A stretch of DNA of 64,000 bases, taken from Stenurella melanura. Taxonomy: Eukaryota; Arthropoda; Insecta; Coleoptera; Cerambycidae. Numbering within the stretch: position 1 is the stretch's first letter; each line of letters starts with the position of its first letter. The DNA lies in contig OY757309.1 in NCBI GenBank assembly GCA_963583905.1, positions 224,232,904 to 224,296,903 on the forward strand, written 5' to 3'. This document shows, one piece after another, positions 23,116-33,690 of the stretch. The notes beneath the pieces were generated by a model that did no database searches, was not told the DNA's origin, and worked only from the letters and a program-made list of their open reading frames with translations. A program made the position numbers and the translations under genes.

Positions 23116-23494
23116 ATGTGGAAGTAATAACTTAGGAATATGTAAAAGAAAAAGTAAACATAAGATAATTAGTATGAAATGCAAAAAGCACGTGTTTAAA
23201 TAAAATCTCTAGGATATATTTGGATGATCTATACAGGAAAATTACTGACTAAAAAACCCGTTGTAAGTAATTATAACGAGAGAGAGCGGGTATGTCAGAC
23301 CGCACAATTTTTTGTTTAAAATATTAAGATTTTTAAATAATTCTAGCGTTTAAAGTAAAATATTATTAAGAAGAGAATAATTTAGAAAAATCAACAAAAA
23401 TAAGTGAGAACATTACCTATGCGCCAACCATCCATCTGACGTTAAACACTAGAGCAAGGAATAAATAGTAAGACAAATGATATCACATTTTGCG
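23116..23494. other. Spacer, nothing recognised
   Basis: No gene or repeat partner was recognised. Confidence 0.4.
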
Positions 23495-24190
23495 CATGCT
23501 CAAAGCTCCGGATTTTCGGTGTACCTAGACGCTTGTCGAAATATGTATTATTTTCAACGATGTGTTCAGGCAACTTAATTGAAATATTTGACTTTGGTTT
23601 TGAACTCAGTGATATTACAACTTTTGAAGAGTAGGAAGCTTTTTGTAAAATTGAAATCGGGACCGCCTCATCTTGGGGAATTCAAATGTTACTAAAATCA
23701 TTTTTCTAATAAACAACTGAATTTTTCGGAAACTATTCATCCGTCGAAATTCGGGTTGCGGTCACTTTCTAAGCACATAACGTCGCATATTTCCTGAGAT
23801 TGTTGATTCCATAAATTAATTATTGCAAAAGTTGTTGCAAAATTATAAAATGCCATTTTTCGATATCTTTTTTTAATTTCCGAGAAATCTAACAAACCGA
23901 TTTTGACTCAGTGAGCGTCATTTTGTAGGTTTTTTAAATGCCTACATCTATTATTTGAAACTTTTTTCGGTGAAAAATTGACATTCGCAGATAGATGAGA
24001 AAAACCGGCTTTTTGACATTTTTTCGTACGTAGAACGTCCTCCATTTTGTTTCTGCAAGTTTGTTTTGGATGCACTCTTCTGAATTTGATATTTCACATG
24101 TATTGAATATAATCCTGGTGTTTTTTTTTCTAATGGCAATTACCTCTTAAAATCGATCTTATTCTGCTTCATTTGATTGGCCTAAAGGTA
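23495..24190 (-). repeat. Right arm of the large inverted repeat
   Basis: Complementary copy of 20500-21175 with scattered substitutions and a few indels (for example an extra AACAAACTTGCAG-type segment near 24055). The outer boundary is near the CCAATCA/TGATTGG pair. Confidence 0.8.
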
Positions 24191-25689
24191 AAATTTTCGT
24201 AGGAAACCCTTATGGAAACGAAACTACGCTTGTCGCTTTTTTCCAGCCGTTTACCAAATTATATAAAAAGTATTCTATACAATATTTAACGATTTGACAT
24301 TTTCATATTTATGATTAATTACCATCGAATACCAGCTTTAATATAAAGAAATAAATATTTGAATTCAAATAAGACCAAATATTTTATATATCTGTCTGAT
24401 ATAAATGGATGTAAATAATAGCCTTCATTTATTTCCACCCGGATGGACTTAACCACAATATAAAGATGCGTAAAATTCGCTGACATCTTCCTAGCCATGT
24501 GAAATATGTGGGAGTTCCTGGTGTGCCATACACAAAGGGCATATATCAACAATAAATGGCAGAAACTGAAAATTTGCAGAACGCGACATAAAAAACAGCA
24601 AAAAAGAATAATAAAAAGATTCAATTTATTTTAGATCGGTGTGAAATCCTATTTAGTAGTTTTTGATATCTAAAAAGGACACGAAGGGATATCCAGACCC
24701 TTATATACAGTAGCTAGCCGTAGACCGTGTTGAATTTTAAGTAAATATCCGTATATTTTATAGGCACCTGAATTATGGTTTCCGGATAATATTTAGCTTT
24801 TGTTGGGCGGTCGAAGCTTGGGGTCGTAAATAACAAAGTTTTAGGATTATGTCTCCGAAAGGTATTATTTTAACAAAAATTTGTTATATGCGTTTTTATT
24901 GCCTGTACTGCAACTTTGTAGATAAATATATTGCTTTGTTTTCTACTGTTTTTATTATTTTTAAAGCTAACAGAGATACTAAAAATGTACTACAATTCTG
25001 TTATATACAACCTCACGTAAATGATACATTATTTTTTTAAATCCTACAAAATCATTTCTTGATCCGGATCTGCGAATAGAATGAACTCACTATCTATTGA
25101 AAAACAATGCGAAATTTGTTGTGTGTGTACGTAAACAAAATCTCTGTAATATTTGTTTAAAGGTCACCAACTGTAATATTATCAGCATCTGAAGATTACA
25201 AGATCTTTCTAAGCATATTGGAGCAATCACTGAACAATCAACTTAATACAGGTCGACCATCCTAGAATGGCCAACGAGATTAGGATGCGCAGTAGTTGAA
25301 ACCACCCCACCTTTACGGAGCTCACTTATTTATGTTCCTTCCTCGTGTACACATCGGTACAGTCTTGAGAAAAGTGCTTGTAATGTATAACTTATATTTA
25401 ATACATAGGTACCTATTAGAAGTATCTACTTATAAACATTAATGTTACGTGTTCAAAGAACTGTTGTTCACTCGAAAACATCAATTGGCCTGTGACATAC
25501 CCGGATTGTTGGTGAATAAGAGAGCACCTTTTACTTAAACATCTTCCCCCGACTGTACTACGTTCATAGTTAAGAAACTTGTCTGTATTCAACAGTGACG
25601 ATATTTGTTCTCTCTCTGCCATCCTACAATGGTTTACTTGTATATCGTTTTATTTATTTACTTAATTTTTTATTTAATCGTCTTATTTA
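24191..25689. other. 1.5 kb without a recognised gene
   Basis: The small frames at 24319, 24849 and 25416 show no domain. No repeat structure was recognised. Confidence 0.4.
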
Positions 25690-25862
25690 TATTAACGTCC
25701 TGGCGGAGTTTAGCTAATGCTATTCCACCACTCAACCAGGACACGTATACATAGACATCAACACAACAACCATTCCCTGCGATATTACCATCTACCGAGA
25801 CTCGAACTCAGGATAGATAACAGCGACTAGACATGTTGTGCCACCCAACAGTGGTGTACTGC
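25690..25862 (-). repeat. tRNA-derived SINE-like fragment
   Basis: On the minus strand GGTGGCACAACATGTCTAG resembles an A box and GAGTTCGAGTC a B box, spaced as in a tRNA-derived promoter, with a CCGAGATGG...CTCGGTA context. It continues downstream about 100 bp. The internal stems do not fold as a proper tRNA, so it is a SINE head rather than a gene. Confidence 0.55.
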
Positions 25863-25894
25863 TACCATCTCGGTAACACATTAAAAACGCCAAT

Positions 25895-25990
25895 AAACAT
25901 CCATAGCCTGGCCAGAATTCGAACTCGGGACTCCGTGATCGTAAGCAAAATGCCTTAGCATTGCGCCACCGTTAGCGATTTCAATACTCA
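25895..25990 (-). repeat. Second tRNA-like SINE head
   Basis: The minus strand gives GCTAACGGTGGCGCAATGCT (A box) and, 30 bp on, GAGTTCGAATTC (B box), followed by TGGCCAGGC. The predicted acceptor and anticodon stems are poor. It is adjacent to and in the same orientation as the previous tRNA-like piece. Confidence 0.55.
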
Positions 25991-25999
25991 TTCCCATCA

Positions 26000-26335
26000 T
26001 TTGGGTTAAATAGCAGATAATGTGCAAATTTAACAGATTTACTATTAACTTAATAATTTTCAACAATTGATAACTTTAAATACACGGCAGTGGAAATCTC
26101 AGTTCATGTGTTGTCCCATTGTGAAGGCCTTACTAGACTGAATCTCCCACTACTTGGTAAGGAGAGCCGATAGCTATATTATCAATGCTGTGGAGACTGA
26201 TACAAAGAACAAAGCACCACAATAGATCCATGGAGCGCGGTGGTTAAGACCAATGAGCCAGCTCCTCGTTCCTAAATCTGATCTAAATCTATCATTAAGT
26301 ATAGATTTTGACATTTTAGATCATTACGAGCAGTT
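26000..26335. other. Spacer, nothing recognised
   Basis: No gene or repeat partner was recognised. Confidence 0.4.
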
Positions 26336-26840
26336 TTTAAATTTTTACTCGGATTGAATTGAAAAGACAAAGAAAAGTAGAAAAACCAACAATTATACTC
26401 AAGGTAAAATAATATTTTTCAATAAAATAGAAAATATAGTCTGAGATTTCATTGACGATGGTAATATGAATTGTGACAGCACAAAAATTATTACAAAGAA
26501 AATAATTTAGGCAATGATTGACGCTTTCCCTGGAAACTCAATTTTATAGAATACAAATTTTATTAACGATCCAAACTGGCTCAATCAAGACTTATGTGAA
26601 ATAATGCCAAAATTAATATTATTGTCAGTTTTGTATAAACAACATAAAATTACTTATCTTAAAAAGGGATTATCTGATTACCAGACTAGCTACAAGCTAA
26701 AGAAACCTAAATATGAGACATTCTCAAAAAATCCCAAAATTCAATAAAACCATGTGGCGAATTATAAATAAAAAGAAAAAATGCATAATTTCAAACTCAT
26801 AAAGAAATTAGTTTGTTACCAAACCAGCATTATTTTCAGT
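26336..26840 (+). repeat. Dispersed repeat shared with 19505-19880, possibly decayed coding sequence
   Basis: 26345-26703 is a close copy of 19505-19880. In this copy one plus frame stays readable for over 120 codons except for two TAG stops (IDDGNMNCDSTK, DPNWLNQDLCEIMPKL, LLSVLYKQHKITYLKKG), and continues past the shared block. In the 19.5-kb copy the same text is broken by indels. It could be a fragment of an unrecognised transposon gene, or the frame could be chance. I do not recognise the family. Confidence 0.5.
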
Positions 26841-27054
26841 GAACTTGCCGAGAATCTTTTGGATGGGTGATAGTGAGATGGATCTTGTGAATAAAATGTA
26901 TCATGCTGAATTGTCCCATATTATTTGACATTAAACTTGTAACTCGTAATAATAATGTTAGAGTTTCCTTCGAAAAAGTAAAACAGCAAAGACATCTATC
27001 GCCTAAAAATAATTATGATAAAGTCAATACAAAATTTAATTATATTACCATTAT

Positions 27055-27440
27055 GCAAACTAATAAACTCGTGCATTCAAGAAGTTTACTTTCCAGACTG
27101 CCTCAAGGAGGTTATTGTCACACCTATATTCAAATATGGAGACGCAAATGACTATAGGCTGTGCCGCCATTATCAATATTTGCAAAGATAGTGGAAAAAT
27201 GCTTTACAGAGCAAATGGTTCTGAGAACGGCAGCATTTTTTATTATAAGCAATTTGATTTAAAACATATAAAAATACCACCTCTGTGGTTCTTGATCTAG
27301 TTGACCAGATTTTGGGACTTTTACGGGTTGAGAACAACTGTGCACTACATTTGGCGACCTATGGGTAATGTTTGACTGCGTCCCACATGAAGTCCTGCTA
27401 GAAAAGTTAAAGAGTTACAAGTTTTACCATAAGAGTTACA
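27055..27440 (+). pseudogene. Non-LTR reverse transcriptase fragment
   Basis: In broken frames the plus strand reads FPDCLKEVIVTPIFKYGDAN and DYR, then KIVEKCFTEQM-like text, then VPHEVLLEKLKSYKFYH. These match RT blocks of Jockey/CR1 elements (VIPIFKKGD..DYRP and AFDCV.HE.LL.KL...G). There is a stop or frameshift roughly every 40 codons. Only about 130 codons of the RT are represented and the catalytic FADD block is not reached. Confidence 0.75.
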
Positions 27441-27639
27441 TTAGAGTTACATTAAGAGTTACATTATTATGAAGATCATATTTGACTAACAGATAATAAC
27501 CTATTAAAATAAGCTATGCATATTCAGAGAAACCAAAAATGGTATCCTAAACCTCACTAAGTAGGAAACTAGTAGGAAAACACGGGGGATACGCTCTTTT
27601 CAATGTATCTGAATCATTTTCCAGACAGTATAATCGTGA

Positions 27640-28080
27640 TGTTCCGCAGAGCGGAAGAGCCGATCAGGCCCGTCGAGGCGGGTGAGGGTCGGGGGTGTTT
27701 CCCCCCGGGTCCGGAGTTTTTGAGGGGCCCGGAGAGTTTGTGAGGGGCCCGGATTCTATGAGATGCATATGCAAATTTCGATTAGGAAAATCGTAGCTGA
27801 AAGTATCGAACTTTAAGAAGCACTACTCCCGCTTTCCGAAATCTTATAACCGAGATAAAAATTGCATTGTCAGGAATACCATCCCCCGCTCGTTGAAATT
27901 GCAATCTAGGTAAAAAACTGTGTAGCAAAACAACACCAGCCCCGCGCTTGTAAAAATTGTAATTGAGGTAAATAATTGTGCCTCAAGAATCACCCCCACG
28001 CTCTTCATAATTATATCGAAGACTTGGAGGGCCCGCATGTTACCACCCCCGGGCCCCGATTTTCTTTTGACGGTCCTGGA
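27640..28080. repeat. GC-rich patch with degenerate tandem repeats
   Basis: GAGGGGCCCGGA recurs at about 27722 and 27746 and a related GGGCCCGCATG lies at 28029. Between 27780 and 28015 three to four degenerate units of about 65 bp each contain AATTG-AAT--AGGTAAA-AATTG and a CCCCCGCTC-type segment. Composition contrasts with the AT-rich surroundings. Confidence 0.6.
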
Positions 28081-28164
28081 GGTGATAAAAGTATGCACAA
28101 CATTAAAAAGAAAAACCATCAACATGGAAATAAACACACAAAAAACTAAGACACTGACGCAGTC

Positions 28165-28445
28165 AGACAAGAGGGAATGAAAACCGCCTCAGGGTAGAAC
28201 ATAACGTTGAAGCTGTCCAAAGATTCACATACCTAGGAGTCGAACTAAACACAAAAAGTACAGAAGAGTCAGAAATACAGAACAGAATAATGTCGTCAAA
28301 TAAATGTTATTTTGCTCATATATTCCACTCCAAAACCTTAATATCGTAAATCGAAAATCAAGGGCTACAAGGCCATCGTCAGACCAATAATATGCTATGG
28401 ATGCGAGACCTGGATTATGGCAGAAAACTCGAAGAATAAATCACA
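28165..28445 (+). pseudogene. Non-LTR reverse transcriptase C-terminal fragment
   Basis: The plus strand reads VQRFTYLGVELNTKSTEESE and IQNRIMSSNKCYFAH, then, after frameshifts, KIKGYKAIVRPIICYGCETW-like text. This is the thumb region after the RT core in many non-LTR elements (family pattern YLG......EI..RI..........YK.IIRP...YG.E.W). Only about 90 codons are present and at least two frameshifts occur. Confidence 0.8.
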
Positions 28446-28822
28446 CACTATATAGCACACTGACGCTGCAATTTTGTAAAATTTTATTGATTCCGAAAAT
28501 TTCTATTTCGTTTGCTCTTCAATCTCAGAATTTTGATGTAGAATTTTGATTTATAATTCAGAATGAAGAGTCGAAGATTCAAAAGTTTAGGGCCTATGAA
28601 TTCATTGCGGAAATTTGAAACATGTTATATACCTAATGTAAGTGAAAATATCGAAATAATGAACTGACAAGTTTTTAACGTTTATATTTTCAATTCATAC
28701 CATACAAAACTTTAAAAATTGACAAATGTTCAAGTGCCGCTAATTGTTGTTTTCTATTTTTATATTGTAACTTTTCGGTCAGAATTGCTTTTTAATTTCA
28801 TATATGTTTATATTATATAGTT
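28446..28822. other. Spacer, nothing recognised
   Basis: No gene was recognised. Short CAGAATT motifs recall the degenerate text at 30940-31030. Confidence 0.4.
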
Positions 28823-30128
28823 TTACTTTCACATCCACGTAGTGGATTGGAAGTATTGTAATCGTAAAAAAATTTTCAAAAATGTGTTTTTTGAAATAGG
28901 TTTAGAATGTCAAGAGACGTCGAGATTTTAAATTAGAAGAAAAAAAAATTCTGTCTGTCGGTCTGTCTGTAACTTTTTTTTGTCCGCACGTTTTCTCCGG
29001 AACGGTTTAACATATTGATTTGAAATTTTGTACACGTGTATCTTATAATGAGATCTGGAACTGGATTGTTGTTTGAACATATCCGGTGAAGGGTTGGGGG
29101 GGGGGGGGGTAAATAGAGGTAAATAGGAGGAAATAAGTAAAGCAAGCTGGTAAGAGTACAGAAACTTGAAATTTGGTGTATGTACTAGAAGCCAAGGCCT
29201 CAAATTTTTTTATAATTTTCCATTTTTTGTTGGAGAGGTGGAGGGGGGTGTGTAGTAATTTTTAACATTGAAAATGTTTAACAAATCGAAGATGTAACGG
29301 TAATACGGGAGTCCAGTATCGATTTGTGTAACGCTTGGAAATTCGGCTGTTTTTTTGGACACGAAAGCGTTCGGTGCTGTTACATCGCATACTTTTTGAA
29401 AGATCCAAATTTGGTTTTGAATTTGATAAATTTTGATACCTAGAATCATATTCTTGCACGTTTACGTCTCAACTCCGATCGACGTCTAGGGTCAGTTTTG
29501 TAGAACTTGTGTATTTAATAAATTTTGATATCTAGATTCATATTCTTGCATTTTTACGTCTTAACGCTGACCGACACCTAGCGTCGTTTTTGTAAAAGTC
29601 GTGTATTTGATAAATGTTTATTCCTAGATTCATATTCTTGCATTTTTACGTCTTGACGCCGACCGGAGCCTAGCGTCGCTTTTGTGTAACTTGTATATTT
29701 GATAAACTCTGATATCTAAATTTATGTTCTTGCACGTTTACGTATCGACGCCGACCGACGCCTAGCGTCGTTTTCGTAAAACTTCGGAATTTGATAAATT
29801 TTTATACGTAGATTCGTATTCTTCCATTTTTTTTCCTCGACACCGACCAACGCCTAGCCTCGATGTTGTAAAACTTGTGTATTTGCGTCTCAATGCCAAC
29901 CGACGCCTAGCGTCATTTTTTTAAAACTTGTGTATTTGATACATATTGGTACTTAGATTCATATTCCTGCATTTTTACGTCCCGACGCTGGCCGACGTCC
30001 AGCCCCAAATATTATTAAAATTCTATGATCAATTAGTTCCGCATACTAAAGTGCAAATATAGTCAAGAGACTTGGAAGAAAAATCTGGATGTGGAAGTAG
30101 TGATTCCTTAGGCAGCGGTTTTTATATA
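28823..30128 (+). mobile_element. DINE-1-like element, copy C, with a 92-bp satellite core
   Basis: The left end has TTTCACATCCACGTAGTGG...TTGGAAGTATTG and the CTGTCTGTCGGTCTGTCTG tract, then GATCTGGAACTGGATTG. A run of G is at 29096-29110. The right end has AGTGCAAATATAGTCAAGA, then CTGGATGTGGAAGTAGTGAT and TTAGGCAGCGG. The usual 258-bp monomers are reduced to about one unit and a different 92-bp tandem array occupies the middle. Confidence 0.75.
29360..30005. repeat. 92-bp tandem satellite, about seven units
   Basis: The landmark TTCTTGCA or its variants occurs at 29451, 29543, 29635, 29727 and 29819, exactly 92 bp apart, and again at 29964 after a shortened interval (145 rather than 184, a 39-bp deletion). 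Each unit contains GACGCCTAGCGTCG-like palindromic text and TATTTGATAAATTTTGATAT. The repeat is AT-rich with a GC-rich dyad. Confidence 0.92.
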
Positions 30129-30399
30129 TCTTTTAAATTTAAATATATTAAAAGAAAATCAAATTTTTGTTGGGCCATACAGCTATTTCTTGCTGTGTTT
30201 ATATTTCATTCCATTCTCTTCGGAATTCTCCAGTATAGATTAGCAAAACAAAACTGTGAGGCTCGGCTATGATACCCATATCAATATACATATTTCTCTT
30301 GAAATGTATCTGTAAATCTACTACTTCCACACATGATTCTTTTTCTAATCTCAATATTTACGGAAAATTATTCAGATAAGATTTGAAACGTTACAACTT

Positions 30400-30712
30400 A
30401 TCATACCATTAGTATTCGTAGAAGAATGGCTCTCAACACGAGCCTTTTTCTACAAAAACTAATGTTACGCTCTGCTAACACCATACCACTGGAAGTTCTA
30501 GTACGTTTGGAAGAATTAAAGCTGATGCTTTAAATGTTTGTTAAATGTACTGGCCCCGAACGTATTAGTATTAGCATTCAGAGTCTTCTGGGATCAAGGG
30601 GGTTATACTACCTGTGGTGTGGTATCAGCAGAGCGTACCTTTAGTTTTTATAGAAGAAGGCTCGTGTTAAGAGCATTCTTCTACGAATACTAATGGTACG
30701 CTCTGCTAATAT
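30400..30712. repeat. Foldback with nested hairpins
   Basis: Arms at about 30405-30495 and 30613-30705 are inverted copies. Each arm is itself a hairpin (TAGTATTCGTAGAAGAATG pairing with TTCTTCTATAAAAACTA). GCAGAGCGTACC-type text borders each hairpin three or four times. No coding capacity. Confidence 0.8.
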
Positions 30713-31100
30713 TACACCACAGATAACCTCTTTATCTCACGAATTCTGGAGGAGCCCTGTTCGAGAGGGACAACACATTTAGATACAAAGGACACACACC
30801 TAATATCCGAGTATACTGGAATTGGTTTCTTCATCAGATAAATCTCAGTGTCGCCAGTTTTTTATTAATGAGCCTGATGTCACAGTCAAATGTCAGAGCA
30901 ATAAATTGACGGCAATTGATTAAAGCTTCTACTCTTCATTCAGATTTCTGAAGTTCAGGTCATATTACTGAGTCAGAGCTTTGCGGTTCAAGTCAGATTT
31001 CTAAGTTATAAGTCAGAATTCTGAGTGCAATGCAGGTTTTTCACGGCCGTTGTCCAATGAACTAGCTTCTTCCGGGTTTTGCCGCGGTCGTCGAACTTGA
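30713..31100. other. Spacer with degenerate short repeats
   Basis: At 30935-31030 text resembling AGTCAGATTTCTGAG recurs every 20-30 bp. The segment 31030-31100 probably belongs to a Penelope-like terminal region on the minus strand. Confidence 0.45.
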
Positions 31101-31140
31101 CCTGACGTTTCGCTGATCATGCTGTCAGCTTCTTCAGAAG
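31101..31140 (-). ncRNA. Hammerhead-ribozyme-like motif of Penelope type
   Basis: The minus strand has CUGAAGA (fits the CUGANGA core), then GCUGA...UCAGC able to form stem II, then GAAAC and GUC. These are the conserved hammerhead blocks in order, with the minimal stem III typical of PLE ribozymes. It lies next to a Penelope RT fragment, although that RT is on the plus strand. Stem I pairing was not verified. Confidence 0.55.
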
Positions 31141-31289
31141 GGTTCCAAAGACTGAAGTTGTTGTGTTCTGCTCCTTGTTATATACCTGGGCCCTGCTGCG
31201 CTTGGTTGCACATTGGTGAGAAGACATCTCCGGTCTGGTCCGAGTGTGCCTATCGGCGACCTATTTTCTATGGGATAGCGATTTCTACG

Positions 31290-31922
31290 AGCAACTATGG
31301 GTTTGAAGAAGAAGCGATACGCTGCAGTGAGAAAAAACCGAAATGTTGGTTATACTACGTAGACGACACATTCATGATATGGCTCCATGGAGAATCTTCG
31401 TTAAGTATCTTCTTCGATCATTTAAACAATCGCCATCCAAACATCAACTTTACGATGGAGACCGAACAAGAGGGAGGTTTGCCTTTCTCAGATGTACTGG
31501 TGAACCGTTCAAGCAATGGTAAACTGGTCCATGGAGTTTATAGAAAAAAAACAAATACTGATCTTTACCTGTATGCTACATCACACCAGAACCCATAACA
31601 GAATAGGTCGCTGATAAGAACATTATTCCACAGAGCTACAACAATATGTGACGAAGAGAGCAAACCCGAGGAACTTAAAAAGGTCCAACAAGCACTAGAA
31701 AAGAATGGTTACAAGCAAAGAGATATGCAACGAATTAATAACAGACAGAGAAAAACAATAACAGAAGAAAAGGAACAACCTACAACTTATGCGTGCTTAT
31801 CAAAAAAGAAAATAAGTGTACTTTTTCGAACAGTGAAGAGAATACAACAGTTGCTTCCCTCAAACAAGGACCCCATCCCTAAACTGTTGACGAAATGTGT
31901 TTACCCGTTGGAATGTACATGT
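31290..31922 (+). pseudogene. Penelope-like reverse transcriptase C-terminal part
   Basis: The plus strand reads FEEEAIRCSEKKPKCWLYYV then DDTF, the Penelope RT active site (YVDD), then LPFSDVLVNRSSNGKLVHGV and YRKKTNTDLYLYATSHQNP, typical of PLE RT after the active site. A stop at 31596-31598 interrupts; the same frame resumes with RSLIRTLFHRATTICDEE and continues to the linker, KKISVLFRTVKRIQQLLPSN, KCVYPLECTC, just before the GIY-YIG domain. There PLE homology ends and mariner C-terminal sequence follows in frame. The upstream part of the frame (31119-31290) does not match PLE RT. Confidence 0.88.
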
Positions 31923-32051
31923 GAAAGAATTGTTCATGAATACCGTTCATTAACTCTAGATATGTTCAGAAATGTTCGTACAGAATTTCAAAACATATTT
32001 TACTACTGTATAGAACTCGGTGGGGGTCATTTTGAACAATACATACTATAA
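31923..32051 (+). pseudogene. Mariner transposase C-terminal tail fused to Penelope RT
   Basis: The last 42 residues, ERIVHEYRSLTLDMFRNVRT, EFQNIFYYCIELGGGHFEQY and IL, match the C-terminal helix and GGGHFE tail of DUF4817/DD41D-type transposases such as the one ending at 8959. The junction at about 31923 falls just after the Cys pair of the PLE linker. No inverted repeat end was seen at the 3' side; DINE-like copy D begins at about 32068. Confidence 0.82.
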
Positions 32052-32067
32052 TTTAAACTGCTTCTTT

Positions 32068-33495
32068 TATTGTACTTCCACATCCACGTAGTAAAAAAAA
32101 AATCTTTTTTTTTTTTTCTTGAAATAGGTTGAGAATGTCATGAAACGTCGAGATTTTAAATTTGAGCGAAAAAAAATTTTCTGTCTGTCGGTCTGTATCT
32201 TTTTTTGTCGGCACATTTTCCACGGAACGGGTAAGATATTGTCTTGAAATTTTGTACACGTATATGTTATAACGAGATCTGGAACTGGATTGTTTTTTGA
32301 ACATATCCGGTGAAGGGTTGGGGGGTAAATAGGGGGAAATAATAAAGCAAGCTGGTAAGACTAAAAAAACATTAAAGGGGTTGATAAAATAAAATTGAGA
32401 TATTCACTTGAAATTTCGTATACGTATATTATAATGATATCTGGCTCTAGATTATATTTTGGGATTATTCCGTTGAATGGTTGGGGGTTAAATAGGGGAA
32501 AATAAGTAAAGTAAGCTGATAAGAGTACAGAAACTTAAGATTCGCTGTATGTACTAGAAGTCAAGGGCTCAAATTTCTTTATAATATTTTTTAACCCCCC
32601 AGCACCCCTACTCCATTATTAAAGGGGTTGATAAAATAAAATTAAGATATTTACTTGAAATTTGGTACACTTATATATTATAACGACATCTGGAACTAGA
32701 TTATATTTTGAGATGATTTTGTTGAAGGGTTGGGGTTTAATAGGGGTGAATAGGGGAAAATGAGTAAAGCAAACTGGTAAGTACAGAAATTTGGGATTTG
32801 GTGTATATACTAGAAGAGAGGGCCTCAGTTTTTTATGTAATATTTCCCATCCCTCCACCACCCCCACCCCCTTACTAAAAGAGTTGATAACATTAAACTG
32901 ATATTTTCACATGAAATTTGATACACGTATGTATTATAATGACATCTGAAATTAGATTACATTTTGACAAGATTTCGTTGAAGGAGTGAAGGTTAAGTAG
33001 AGGTAAGTAGAGAAAAATAAGTAAAGCAAGCTGATAACAGTACAGAAACTTAGGATTTGGTGTATATACTAAAAACCAAGGCCCCAGATTTCTTTCTAAT
33101 ATTTTTCAATCCCCTGCCCTCATCACCTTGACTCCATTATTAAAGGGATTGATAACATAAAATTGAGATATTCACTTGAAAGTTAGTACATGTATGTATT
33201 GTAATTACATCTAATTGAGATGATTCCGTTGAAGGGGTGGGAGGTGGGGAGGGTTGTCAATAAGGGAAAATAAGTAGCAATAAGAGCAAGCTAGAAACTT
33301 CATTTTTAACGTATGTGGTAAAAACCAAGGCCTCAAATTTTTCTATGACTTCTGCCCCTAATATTATTAAAATTCTATGATAAATAATTTTCACATATTA
33401 GAGTGCAAATATAGTCAAGATGTTTCCTTTAAAGCAACTTGAATAGAAAATATGGATTTGGAAGTAATGATTCCTTCGGCAGCGGTTTTTTATTT
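32068..33495 (+). mobile_element. DINE-1-like element, copy D
   Basis: The left end is ACTTCCACATCCACGTAGT, with the hairpin's second half deleted, followed by CTGTCTGTCGGTCTG. The tandem core shows the AGCAAGCTGGTAAG landmark at 32347, 32511, 32769, 33027 and 33287, so three intervals are 258-260 bp and one is shortened to 164. The right end is AGTGCAAATATAGTCAAGA and TTTGGAAGTAATGATTCC then TTCGGCAGCGG. Confidence 0.8.
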
Positions 33496-33690
33496 CCCGA
33501 ACCTAAAATATTAGATCAGTTATTTCTCAGGAACGAATCGATAAAAGTTTTAAAAAATACACAATTATATAGAGAATTGAAAGACCTTTCAAAAAATGTA
33601 TCACTCACAATGTCAACGTATTTCACCAATTTTTCAGAAAATTCTTATCTCCAAAGCTATCAGGGTGGTTGGGACACCCTGCATAATAAA
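33496..33690. repeat. Possible CAGGGTG-type MITE fragment
   Basis: Unique-looking AT-rich text ends in GGTTGGGACACCCTGCATAA at about 33668-33687, like one end of a mariner-type terminal repeat. The partner end was not found. Confidence 0.4.

Noticed and set aside
25690..25990. Two possible tRNA genes
   Set aside because: A- and B-box-like motifs are present but the stems do not close. They are better explained as tRNA-derived SINE heads.
29360..30005. Regular repeats resembling a CRISPR array
   Set aside because: The 92-bp period is contiguous with no conserved-repeat/unique-spacer alternation, and the DNA is eukaryotic. It is a satellite.
31119..31289. N-terminal part of the 159-codon frame as Penelope RT
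   Set aside because: The first 57 or so residues do not match the RT fold. They overlap the inverted terminal region with the ribozyme-like motif.
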